Source of the DNA: Candidatus Nesterenkonia stercoripullorum
GTDB lineage: Bacteria; Actinomycetota; Actinomycetes; Actinomycetales; Micrococcaceae
DNA: 8,289 nucleotides
Direction: 5' to 3'
NCBI GenBank assembly: GCA_019114115.1
Contig: DXGD01000452.1
Location: forward strand, 1-8,289
Part shown: positions 1 to 6,564 of the stretch, in pieces
How positions within the stretch are numbered: the stretch's first letter is position 1
Layout of the letters: each line of letters starts with the position of its first letter
Made by a program: the position numbers and the translations under genes
Notes under the pieces: generated by a model
Database searches by the model: none
Told to the model about the DNA's origin: nothing
The model's input: the letters and a program-made list of their open reading frames with translations, nothing else

Positions 1-26
1 TCCCTCAGTGTTCCAGGCAAGGGTCG

Positions 27-2375
27 TCAGCGGATATTGACCATGGTGGAGAGTACCCGCTCGCCGCGCACCTCGCGCAGCTCCCCATGAATATCGAGCG
101 GGGAGCTGAGCGGGAGATCGCCAGCGCTGCGCCCTGACCACAGGTCTACGACGCCGGGCTCCACGATGCGTCGATAGTCCACGCCGATGAAGGAGAACAG
201 GTCCGCATGCACCGTGAAGTCCACCTGCCGCTCCTCCCCTGGCTTCAGATCGACGTGAGCGAACCCGATGAGCTGACGGACCGGACGTGCCACCTGGGCC
301 ACTCTGTCGCCGGCGTACAGTTGCACCAGCTCCCGGGCGGGACGGTCACCATCGTTGGCTACGGTCACTGTGGCCGTCAGCGTACCGTCCACGCCGATCT
401 CGTCCGAGGAGAGCGTCATCCCCCGGTAGGCGATCTGCGTATAGGACAGGCCATGGCCGAAGGGGAATAGCGGGGTGGGGTCCAGGTTCGAGACGCCCTG
501 GCTGTTCTGACCCAGCGGTGCGGCCAGATACCCGGCAGGCTGGCCGCCCGGGGATCGCGGAACGCCGATCGGAAGGCGCCCCGACGGTTCGATGTCACCG
601 GCCAGGAGGTCGAGCAGCGCCGCAGCGCCCTCTTCTCCCGGGAAGAACCCCTGGACGACGGCGGCACACCGCTCAGCAACGCCTCCCAGCGCATAGGGCC
701 TTCCAGAAATCACCACGAGGACCACTGGCGTCCCGGTCTCCAGCACAGCCTCGACAAGCTCCTGCTGGGCACCCGGGAGCTCCAGATCAGCAGCATCGCA
801 CCCTTCCCCGGATGTTCCGGCACCGAACATGCCAGCTTTATCGCCCACGGTGAGGATCACGGTGTCTGCCTGCTCTGCGAGCGTGACCGCGTCGGCGATC
901 CCTGAGTCCTCATAGCCGATGATGGGGCAGCCGCGAGAGTAGCTCACCTCCGCGTCCTGGAACCTTGCACGCGCGGCGGCGAGAACGGTGGGCACCTCGA
1001 TGCCCAGTCCTCCAGCTGGGAATGATCCTTCAGGGTATTTGGCGAGCACATGGTTCGGGAAGGAATAGCAGCCCATCATCGTGGAGGCGTCCTCTGCAGA
1101 GGGGCCGATGACGGCGATACGGGAGCTTTTCGCCTCTGCCGGGAGAGGCAGGGTGCCGTCGTTGCTGAGCAGGACGAGTGAGCGCTGAGCAATAGTCCTG
1201 GCCAGCTCACGGTTTCCGGGCGAGTCGAGGTCCCGGTTCTGGTCTGCTGGGGATTCCCACCCGGCCTCCAGCAGACCAAGCTCGACCTTATGCGTCAGGA
1301 CGCGTGCGGCGGCACGATCGATGACCGCTTCCGGCAGTTCCCCCTGCCGAACCTGCGCGGCAAGAGTCCGATAGCCCCCTGTCTGGGGCAGTTCGACGTC
1401 GAGGCCAGCGCTCACGGCGAGCCGGGCCGCCTGCACCTGATCGGCCGCTACCCGATGCATGCTCTCCAAGAACGCCACGGACCAGTAGTCCGAGACCACC
1501 GAGCCGGAGAATCCCCATTCATCGCGCAGCACGTCGGTGAGGAGCCAGTGAGAGGCAGCAGGAGCCTCGCCGTCGATATCGGCGTAGGAGTTCATCACCG
1601 AGGCGACTCCACCCTCGCGCACCGCACATTCGAACGGATAGAAGAGGACGTCGATGAGCTCACGCCGACCCATGCTCACCGGCGCATGATTGCGCGCCGC
1701 CTTCGACGCCGAGTATCCGGCAAAGTGCTTCAGCGTGGCGAGGACCCCAGCAGACTGCAGGCCCTGCACATACCCGACTCCAAGCTGACCGATGAGGTAG
1801 GGGTCCTCCCCCATCGTCTCCTCGACGCGTCCCCAGCGGGGGTCACGCACCACATCCAGCACCGGTGCCAGACCCTGGTGAACACCGACGGCAGCCATGT
1901 CCTCACCGATCCGACGGGCCATATCGCGAATGAGGTCGACGTCGAATGTCGCGCCCCAGGCCAGCGACGTGGGGTACACGGTGGCGCGATACGCGGTGAA
2001 CCCAGTGAGGCATTCCTCGTGGGCCAGCGCCGGGATGCCGAATCGATTCGCAGACATGACCTCTGACTGCTGACGTCTCAGGCTCGATACCCCCTCCCCC
2101 ACATCTACCGGCTCCGTGCCGAAGACCCGCGTGAGGTGGCCCAAGCCATCGACGATCTCCTGGTCCCAGGGCAGCTGCGAGGCACTCATCGCGTCCTGCA
2201 TGGGCGCGACGTCGCCCTGGACGTCGTCACCGCGGTGCTGCTCCCAGTGAGCACCCAGCTGGGCGACCTTCTCCTCGATGGTCATCTCCGCCAACAGGGC
2301 ACTCACGCGCTCCGCTACCGGCAGACTCGGATCGTTCCAGATGCCCGTCACGAGGGACGATGAGGTCTCGGACAT
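27..2375 (-). CDS. GH3 family beta-glycosidase (beta-glucosidase/beta-xylosidase type), cytoplasmic
   Basis: Retaining glycoside hydrolase that should remove a terminal beta-linked sugar from an imported oligosaccharide. The 782-residue protein has the full GH3 layout: TIM-barrel domain (about 30-365) with RDPRWGRVEETMGEDP (178-192) and KHF (216-218), the nucleophile Asp296 in VVSDYW, an alpha/beta sandwich (about 395-605) with the likely acid/base Glu524 in GTSGEG, and a C-terminal fibronectin-III-like domain (about 665-755). No signal peptide or membrane segment is seen, so it acts inside the cell. The start chosen is the ATG at 2375, preceded by GAAGGAGT five bases away; a start 21 codons further upstream is open but has no comparable site. 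It is the last gene of the transporter operon, about 100 bases after the second permease. The family and catalytic residues are secure. Beta-xylosidase, beta-glucosidase and arabinofuranosidase activities cannot be separated by reading; resemblance to the Streptomyces bxlA arrangement makes xylo-oligosaccharide plausible. Confidence 0.93.
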   Translation of the reverse strand: MSETSSSLVTGIWNDPSLPVAERVSALLAEMTIEEKVAQLGAHWEQHRGDDVQGDVAPMQDAMSASQLPWDQEIVDGLGHLTRVFGTEPVDVGEGVSSLRRQQSEVMSANRFGIPALAHEECLTGFTAYRATVYPTSLAWGATFDVDLIRDMARRIGEDMAAVGVHQGLAPVLDVVRDPRWGRVEETMGEDPYLIGQLGVGYVQGLQSAGVLATLKHFAGYSASKAARNHAPVSMGRRELIDVLFYPFECAVREGGVASVMNSYADIDGEAPAASHWLLTDVLRDEWGFSGSVVSDYWSVAFLESMHRVAADQVQAARLAVSAGLDVELPQTGGYRTLAAQVRQGELPEAVIDRAAARVLTHKVELGLLEAGWESPADQNRDLDSPGNRELARTIAQRSLVLLSNDGTLPLPAEAKSSRIAVIGPSAEDASTMMGCYSFPNHVLAKYPEGSFPAGGLGIEVPTVLAAARARFQDAEVSYSRGCPIIGYEDSGIADAVTLAEQADTVILTVGDKAGMFGAGTSGEGCDAADLELPGAQQELVEAVLETGTPVVLVVISGRPYALGGVAERCAAVVQGFFPGEEGAAALLDLLAGDIEPSGRLPIGVPRSPGGQPAGYLAAPLGQNSQGVSNLDPTPLFPFGHGLSYTQIAYRGMTLSSDEIGVDGTLTATVTVANDGDRPARELVQLYAGDRVAQVARPVRQLIGFAHVDLKPGEERQVDFTVHADLFSFIGVDYRRIVEPGVVDLWSGRSAGDLPLSSPLDIHGELREVRGERVLSTMVNIR

Positions 2376-2379
2376 GAAT

Positions 2380-2387
2380 ACTCCTTC
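2380..2387 (-). promoter_or_regulatory. Ribosome binding site deciding the GH3 start
   Basis: On the minus strand the sequence reads GAAGGAGT, then TATTC, then ATG at 2375. This near-ideal Shine-Dalgarno supports the internal ATG over the longer reading frame beginning at 2438. Confidence 0.8.
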
Positions 2388-2428
2388 AGATGATGTAGCG
2401 ATACGTCGAACAACGAAGAGGACTGCGA

Positions 2429-2464
2429 CGCGTCCCACGCGGGGGCGGCCACCCCGACACCCCC
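2429..2464 (-). other. Two adjacent intercistronic hairpins before the GH3 gene
   Basis: The 101-base gap between the permease stop (2477) and the GH3 start (2375) contains two inverted repeats. One is GGGGGCG (2441-2447) with CACCCCC (2458-2464), giving seven RNA pairs on the minus strand including one G-U, with a 10-base loop. The other is CGCGT-ccc-ACGCG (2429-2441). No U-run follows, so a classical intrinsic terminator is unlikely. Possible roles are mRNA 3'-end protection of the transporter genes or partial attenuation before the hydrolase; a chance GC-rich fold is also possible. The rest of the gap holds only the GH3 ribosome binding site. Confidence 0.35.
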
Positions 2465-2476
2465 AGCCCGATCAGC

Positions 2477-3400
2477 TCACTTCCCGAACCCGGCTGTCAG
2501 ACCAGCGACGATATATCGCCGCCCGAGGACATACGCCACCAGCAGCGGCAGGGCCGAAAGCACGACGGCGGCCAGCGTCGCCGGAACGTCCACCGCAAAC
2601 TGACCCTGGTACTCCCACAAGGAGAGCGGAAGCACACGGACGTCTCTGCTCTGAGTGAGGATGAGCGGGAACAGAAAGCCATTCCAGACCTGCAGAGCCT
2701 GGTAGATCCCGACGGTCATGAGCGCCGGAATCGACATCGGCACGACCAGGTTCAAAAGAATCTTCCACTCCCCGGCTCCGTCGACTCGCATGGATTCGAA
2801 CAGTTCAGCAGGGATATCTCGCACGAAATTGACGATGATCAGCACTGAGAGCGGAATGGAAAAGGCAATCTGCGGAAGGATCAGCGCCCACAGAGTGTCA
2901 TACAGACCTAGCTGCAGGATGAGGTAGTACACAGGGATGATCGTGGCCTGGACCGGAATGGCGATTCCGAGCAGTATCACGCTGAAGAGCCGCTGACCGC
3001 CGGCGGAGATCGAACGCACGATGTAGTACGAGGCCATCAGAGATACCGCGAGCACGACTGCCACAGTTGTCAGCGTGACGATGACAGAGTTCGCGAAGAA
3101 GTGCAGAAAGTCGTTCTCGATGACACGCACGAAGTTCGCCAGCGTCGGCGACGACGTCGGTATGAGCGGATTGCTGGCTGCCAGGTCCGCGCGATCCCTG
3201 AACGCTGTAATGACAATGAAGTAGATCGGCAGGATGATGATTCCCAGCCAGATCCAGCCCAACGCTCCAGCAGCGACATTGGGGCTCTCGCGAGGCCGAC
3301 GACCCGGCCGGTGGCGCCGTTGCCGGGACGAGCTGCTCGACCCAGTCGCCAGCTTTTCGTCGAGTGCGGGCCGAAGCGCGTTGTCCGTTTCAATGCTCAT
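2477..3400 (-). CDS. Carbohydrate ABC transporter permease, MalG type (CUT1)
   Basis: Inner-membrane channel subunit of a carbohydrate importer, pairing with the preceding permease. The 307-residue protein has a basic cytoplasmic N-terminus (residues 20-38, serine and arginine rich) and about six hydrophobic segments (near 46-68, 102-126, 138-160, 165-192, 215-240 and 272-294). The EAA loop that contacts the ATPase is at about 201-225, reading FESMRVDGAGEWKILLNLVV and ending before a conserved proline-rich stretch. The last residues, GRRYIVAGLTAGFGK, are the usual ending of MalG/UgpE-like proteins, so the gene is complete. Its ATG at 3400 shares a base with the stop of the upstream permease (TAATG), a sign of translational coupling. 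The sugar transported cannot be read from this subunit. Confidence 0.94.
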   Translation of the reverse strand: MSIETDNALRPALDEKLATGSSSSSRQRRHRPGRRPRESPNVAAGALGWIWLGIIILPIYFIVITAFRDRADLAASNPLIPTSSPTLANFVRVIENDFLHFFANSVIVTLTTVAVVLAVSLMASYYIVRSISAGGQRLFSVILLGIAIPVQATIIPVYYLILQLGLYDTLWALILPQIAFSIPLSVLIIVNFVRDIPAELFESMRVDGAGEWKILLNLVVPMSIPALMTVGIYQALQVWNGFLFPLILTQSRDVRVLPLSLWEYQGQFAVDVPATLAAVVLSALPLLVAYVLGRRYIVAGLTAGFGK

Positions 3401-4314
3401 TACAGGCCCGCCTTATCACTTTCCATTTTCGAGGAGCCGGAGATCTTGTTCAGCAGGAGCGACAGGCTCAGCCCGACGGCGACGAGGATCACGGCGATGA
3501 CAGAGGCTCCGCCCATATCGAAGTTCCTGAACCCGGTGATGTACATGTCCAGCGGGAGAATACGTGTCGCTGATCCCGGACCACCCTGAGTCAGCACGAA
3601 GATCAGGTCGAAATACGTCAGCGAACCGACGAGCATGAGCGTGGACGAGGTAATGATCGTGTAGCGCAGCTGAGGCAACGTGATGGAGAAGAACTGCCGC
3701 ACGCGACCGGCCCCGTCGATCGTCGCGGCCTCGTAGATGGTCGCCGGGATCTGCCGCACTCCGGCTTGATAGAGGAGAGCGTGGAAAGGCACGAAGCACC
3801 AGGCCACCACGAAGATCACGACGTAGAGGGCAAGCTGAGGGTTGCCCAGCCACTGAGCGGGCAGCCAGTCGAAGGGGAGCGCCGAGCTGATCCCGTAGTT
3901 CGGACTGAGCAGCGCCTGGAACGTGAGCCCCACAGCCACCGAGGAGAACAGCAGCGGCAAGAAGAACAGGACAGAGAGAAACGCACGGTACCGCTGCTGG
4001 CCGGCCATGAAGACGCCAAGCATCAGCGCAACCGGTGCTTGGACGAGATAGGAGAGCGCTACGAAACCCATGGTGAGCATCAGCGAGCTGTGGGTCTGCG
4101 GACGTTCCAGCACCCGGAACCAATTGTCCAGGCCGACGAATGAGGGCGCCCCCAGCCCGTCCCAGCTGGCGAAGGATAGGACTAGGACGCCGAGCAGGGG
4201 GACGAGGGCGAAGAGCCCGAAGAACAGCACGGCGGGCAGCGCCATGAGGAAAGATGGTCCTCTGCGCTGCCGCGCCGTAGCCGTAGCCGTCGCCTGAGGA
4301 GCAGGATGTCTCAT
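3400..4314 (-). CDS. Carbohydrate ABC transporter permease, MalF/UgpA type (CUT1)
   Basis: Second channel subunit of the same importer. The 304-residue protein has a short cytoplasmic head rich in Thr-Ala and Arg (7-19). About six hydrophobic segments follow (near 22-50, 77-105, 111-134, 160-184, 215-240 and 268-289). The EAA loop, EAATIDGAGRVRQFFSITLP, is at 195-214. LTQGGPGSATRILPLDMYI (241-259) is the typical periplasmic-side stretch of MalF/UgpA-like permeases before the last helix. The ATG at 4314 lies 20 bases after the solute-binding-protein stop. Its ribosome site is weak (AGGA at 12 bases), so reinitiation from the upstream gene, or a start at the Met at codon 24, cannot be excluded; the chosen start gives the expected cytoplasmic head. 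No ATP-binding subunit is encoded nearby. Confidence 0.93.
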   Translation of the reverse strand: MRHPAPQATATATARQRRGPSFLMALPAVLFFGLFALVPLLGVLVLSFASWDGLGAPSFVGLDNWFRVLERPQTHSSLMLTMGFVALSYLVQAPVALMLGVFMAGQQRYRAFLSVLFFLPLLFSSVAVGLTFQALLSPNYGISSALPFDWLPAQWLGNPQLALYVVIFVVAWCFVPFHALLYQAGVRQIPATIYEAATIDGAGRVRQFFSITLPQLRYTIITSSTLMLVGSLTYFDLIFVLTQGGPGSATRILPLDMYITGFRNFDMGGASVIAVILVAVGLSLSLLLNKISGSSKMESDKAGL

Positions 4315-4334
4315 GAGGGGATGGTGTCCTGCGA

Positions 4335-5639
4335 TCAGTCCTGGTAGGCGTTCATGTTCTCAGCGAATTCCTCAGGGGTGATATTACCCAAGAGGATGTT
4401 CTCCAAGTTCTCCATGAGCGGCTGCGCCACTTCAGGTGCCACGGCCTGGTCCCAGGAGAGCTGGAAATGATTGGCCTGGGCCACCTGCTCATCGGCGAAG
4501 GAGAGGAAGTCGCCGTCATCGCTGGCTGAGAGCTCGTCCTCGATGTCATTGAGCGGCGGCAATCCGCCGGAGTCCACCAGAGAGTCCACCATCTCGTCGT
4601 TGTAGAGCCACTCGCTGATGTAGTCCGTGGCAACCTGCTGCTCCTCCTCGGAAGCATCAGCGGACACTGACCAGAAGTTGGCCGGATTGCCAACGAGGTT
4701 CGAGGGATCTCCCGCGCCGTCTTCGAGCTCCGGGAACGAGGTGAACCCGAAGTCGCCGGATTCAGCGAACTCCGGGAAGTCGCTGTGGACAGTGGCATAG
4801 ACCCAGGAGCCCTGGAGCAGCATGGCCGCTTCTCCATCTGCGAGGAGGCGTGCATCCTCGTTCTGACCGGCGTCAACACCGGTGAACGTATCGGCGTCGA
4901 ACCCACCATCAGTGGCGAGGGTCTGGAGCTCCTCCAGCGCGAAGATGATGGACTCGTTGCTCCACGCCTCCGACTCCCCCTGCACGACGGCGTCGAAGAC
5001 TCCCTCACCGCCGTGCCGGTCAGTCAGGTACTGAAGCCACATCAACGCAGGCCACACTGAAGCGCCGGCCACGGAGAAGGGCGTCACGCCTTCGGAATCG
5101 AAGACCTCGATAGCGTCCTCGACTTCTGACCACGTGGTGGGCACGTCGATGCCCGCATCGTCGAAGACTGCTTGGTTGTAGTACATCACCACAGGCTGCA
5201 CGTCATTCAACGGCACCGCGTACACGCTGTCGTCGACGACGCCGTTCTGCCATACCGATTCGTAGACGCGGTCCTCGAGGTCTCCGGTGTGCTCAGAAAG
5301 ATCGACGACGCGATCCTGTTCGACGTAGTCGTTGAGTGCCCCACCGGTCCAGGACATGATGAGCGTCGGCGCCTCACCGGAGCCCACCACGTTGCGGATG
5401 CGCTCCTTATAGGCATCGTTCTCGAAATCCTCTACGCTGATCTGCTGATCACCCTCGGCCTGCTCGTTCCAACGCTCGAAGTCAGCGTCGATGTTGGGCC
5501 ATCCGCCACCGGTCAGGATCCAGGCGTCGGCACCCCCACCGCCATCCGAGCCTCCGGAACCACCGCAGGCTGAGAGCGCCACCAGCGAGGCGATGGCCAC
5601 GCTGGTCGTGCCGGCTCGAGTGATTGTCCTACGCATCAT
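4335..5639 (-). CDS. Extracellular sugar-binding lipoprotein of a CUT1 ABC transporter
   Basis: Captures the sugar outside the membrane and delivers it to the two permeases. From the ATG at 5639 the protein has 434 residues. It starts with MMRRTITRAG, a hydrophobic signal core, and a lipobox LSAC with lipidated Cys25, followed by a Gly/Ser/Asp-rich linker and then a type-1 solute-binding fold. Features typical of the family are the VPLNDVQPVVMYYN stretch followed by FDDAGIDVPTTWSEVEDAI, and the Trp-rich GSWVYAT segment later on. A Shine-Dalgarno (AAAGGAT, 5645-5651) fixes the start at 5639 or the adjacent Met codon 5636; the open frame runs on to 5738 but that part is leader. The mature protein is very acidic (for example IEDELSASDDGD), as in salt-adapted exported proteins. 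It is first in the operon, under a regulated promoter. The ligand is unknown; a beta-linked disaccharide such as xylobiose is inferred from the GH3 neighbour. Confidence 0.93.
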   Translation of the reverse strand: MMRRTITRAGTTSVAIASLVALSACGGSGGSDGGGGADAWILTGGGWPNIDADFERWNEQAEGDQQISVEDFENDAYKERIRNVVGSGEAPTLIMSWTGGALNDYVEQDRVVDLSEHTGDLEDRVYESVWQNGVVDDSVYAVPLNDVQPVVMYYNQAVFDDAGIDVPTTWSEVEDAIEVFDSEGVTPFSVAGASVWPALMWLQYLTDRHGGEGVFDAVVQGESEAWSNESIIFALEELQTLATDGGFDADTFTGVDAGQNEDARLLADGEAAMLLQGSWVYATVHSDFPEFAESGDFGFTSFPELEDGAGDPSNLVGNPANFWSVSADASEEEQQVATDYISEWLYNDEMVDSLVDSGGLPPLNDIEDELSASDDGDFLSFADEQVAQANHFQLSWDQAVAPEVAQPLMENLENILLGNITPEEFAENMNAYQD

Positions 5640-5709
5640 TGCGGATCCTTTCATCGAAGGTGCGACGAGATGCGTCTGACCGGCGGGGGCGAGTGGACCA
5701 CCGCTGACC

Positions 5710-5742
5710 ATGCCGACCTCGATTTCAAGGATCGGCATCGAG
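5710..5742 (-). promoter_or_regulatory. Interleaved inverted repeats in the transporter mRNA leader
   Basis: Two perfect inverted repeats overlap: ATGCCGA (5710-5716) with TCGGCAT (5732-5738), and CTCGAT (5718-5723) with ATCGAG (5737-5742). In the minus-strand RNA their order is 1-2-1'-2', so they are either mutually exclusive hairpins or an H-type pseudoknot. They lie about 70-100 bases before the start codon, within the predicted leader. The function is unknown and chance is possible. Confidence 0.35.
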
Positions 5743-5744
5743 AT

Positions 5745-5755
5745 TCACACTGTGA
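5745..5755. promoter_or_regulatory. Small palindrome TCACACTGTGA in the leader
   Basis: A perfect 11-bp odd palindrome (TCACA-C-TGTGA), about 15-25 bases downstream of the predicted transcription start of the sugar operon. It could be a second protein-binding site. It is short enough to be chance. Confidence 0.25.
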
Positions 5756-5762
5756 TCAGCAT

Positions 5763-5783
5763 TTCGTCTTACCGTAAGACTAA
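5763..5783. promoter_or_regulatory. Candidate repressor operator over the sugar operon -10
   Basis: GTCTTACCGTAAGAC (5766-5780) is a perfect palindrome with 7-base arms around one central base, extended by TT (5763-5764) and AA (5782-5783) on the outside. It covers the predicted -10 element and start point of the solute-binding-protein promoter, where a bound repressor would block RNA polymerase. The cognate regulator is not evident: the same sequence is absent from the gntR-sox intergenic region. Confidence 0.65.
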
Positions 5784-5805
5784 ATACAGACTGCACGTGT
5801 GTCAA
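5770..5805 (-). promoter_or_regulatory. Predicted sigma-70-type promoter of the sugar operon
   Basis: On the minus strand a perfect -35 TTGACA (5805-5800) is followed after 17 bases by TAGTCT (5782-5777), which fits the TANNNT pattern of actinobacterial -10 elements. The start point is expected at about 5770, giving a leader of about 130 bases before the ATG at 5639. Confidence 0.65.
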
Positions 5806-5813
5806 GGGTCACA
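5798..5813. promoter_or_regulatory. CRP/GlxR-like binding site
   Basis: TGTGTCAAGGGTCACA matches the CRP/GlxR consensus TGTGA-N6-TCACA at nine of ten defined positions. Its centre is about 35 bases upstream of the predicted start point and it overlaps the -35 element, so its effect (repression, or activation from a shifted start) depends on the true start. It suggests global carbon control on top of the local operator. Confidence 0.45.
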
Positions 5814-5839
5814 CTCAAGGTCTATGAGGCGTCACGGCA

Positions 5840-5854
5840 GCGACACAGCGTCGC
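5840..5854 (-). terminator. Weak hairpin just after the GntR gene
   Basis: GCGAC (5840-5844) and GTCGC (5850-5854) form a five-pair stem with a five-base loop, 16-30 bases beyond the stop of the GntR gene. No U-run follows. It might be a weak terminator separating the regulator from the sugar operon, but the evidence is thin. Confidence 0.2.
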
Positions 5855-5869
5855 GGCCCAGCAGCGGTT

Positions 5870-6550
5870 CTACAGCACTGCCCGCACCTGATCTTCGAAG
5901 TGGGCGACGTGCTCTGTGGCCAGGCGCTGAGCCAGGTCGGCGTCGCCGTCGAGAATTGCGGCCAGCAGGGCCGCGTGCTCACGAATGTGCTCGACCACAT
6001 AGGGAAGCCGGTCCAGCAGGGCGCACCACATCCGCGCCACCAGGCTGTCCAGACGGATCAGCGTCTCCTCCAGATGGGGGTTCTGCGAGGCGATGTTGAT
6101 CAGCCTGTGCACATGGAGGTCATAGGCCATCAGGTCGCGCAGCGGCGCCTCGTTGCTCAGCTCCCCGATGCCGGTGAGGGCGACGGCGAGGGGCTCAGCC
6201 GCACCGCCTCCCCGCACCTCGGCCGCACTGCGCGCCGCCAGGGGCACGAGCAGGCGGCGCATCTGGGAGATGCCCACCAGCTGCGTCATGTCCACCGCAG
6301 TGGCGAACGTTCCTCTGCGCGGAAAGCTCTGGACCAGATGGTCGCCCTCCAACCGCTTCAGTGCTTCGCGGATCGGCGTGCGACCCACACCGAGCTCAGT
6401 GGAGAGGCGACTCTCCACGATCGCGCTGCCCGGCGGTATGTCGAGCAGGATCAGCCGGTCACGCAGCTCCTCATAGGCCTGGTCCGCCATGGAGGGGGTG
6501 GACGACGAACGGAAGGGAGCGGGGTCTTGCGTAGCATTGGCTCGGCTCAT
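5870..6550 (-). CDS. GntR family transcriptional regulator, FadR subfamily (FCD domain)
   Basis: DNA-binding regulator. Of 226 residues, about 21-83 form the GntR winged helix (AYEELRDRLILLDIPPG, then LGVGRTPIREALKRLEGD at 53-70), and about 95-220 form the all-helical FCD effector domain. Asp144, His148, His192 and His214 have the spacing of the metal-binding residues seen in many FCD proteins, whose ligands are commonly small organic or amino acids. The ATG at 6550 is preferred: it coincides with the start point predicted from a TATACT -10, and no Shine-Dalgarno is present, which suggests a leaderless message. An upstream TTG at 6598 and a downstream Met at 6490 are less likely. It is divergent from soxB, so sarcosine oxidation is the likely target, with autoregulation. 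It also lies upstream of, and in the same direction as, the sugar operon, so a role there is possible. Confidence 0.92.
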   Translation of the reverse strand: MSRANATQDPAPFRSSSTPSMADQAYEELRDRLILLDIPPGSAIVESRLSTELGVGRTPIREALKRLEGDHLVQSFPRRGTFATAVDMTQLVGISQMRRLLVPLAARSAAEVRGGGAAEPLAVALTGIGELSNEAPLRDLMAYDLHVHRLINIASQNPHLEETLIRLDSLVARMWCALLDRLPYVVEHIREHAALLAAILDGDADLAQRLATEHVAHFEDQVRAVL

Positions 6551-6564
6551 ACTATGAGTATATT
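6537..6564 (+). promoter_or_regulatory. Predicted promoter of the sarcosine oxidase operon
   Basis: TTGGCT (6537-6542), a 16-base spacer and TATATT (6559-6564) form a reasonable sigma-70-type promoter. The -35 lies inside the first codons of the divergent regulator. The expected start is near 6571, leaving a leader of nearly 60 bases before soxB. Confidence 0.5.

Noticed and set aside
1290..2066. 258-codon open frame antisense to the GH3 gene
   Set aside because: Its translation is Arg/His-rich with no recognisable domain, and it is opposite the conserved catalytic domain of the hydrolase.
2376..2438. Upstream start for the GH3 protein at 2438
   Set aside because: The ATG at 2375 has a near-ideal ribosome site and the 21 extra residues do not look like a signal peptide or conserved sequence.
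5640..5738. N-terminal extension of the solute-binding protein from an ATG at 5738
   Set aside because: It would bury the lipoprotein signal peptide behind 33 extra residues, has no ribosome site, and the internal Met pair has a good Shine-Dalgarno (5645-5651).
5794..5799. CACGTG palindrome in the sugar promoter spacer
   Set aside because: A six-base palindrome with no symmetric extension is expected by chance in GC-rich DNA.
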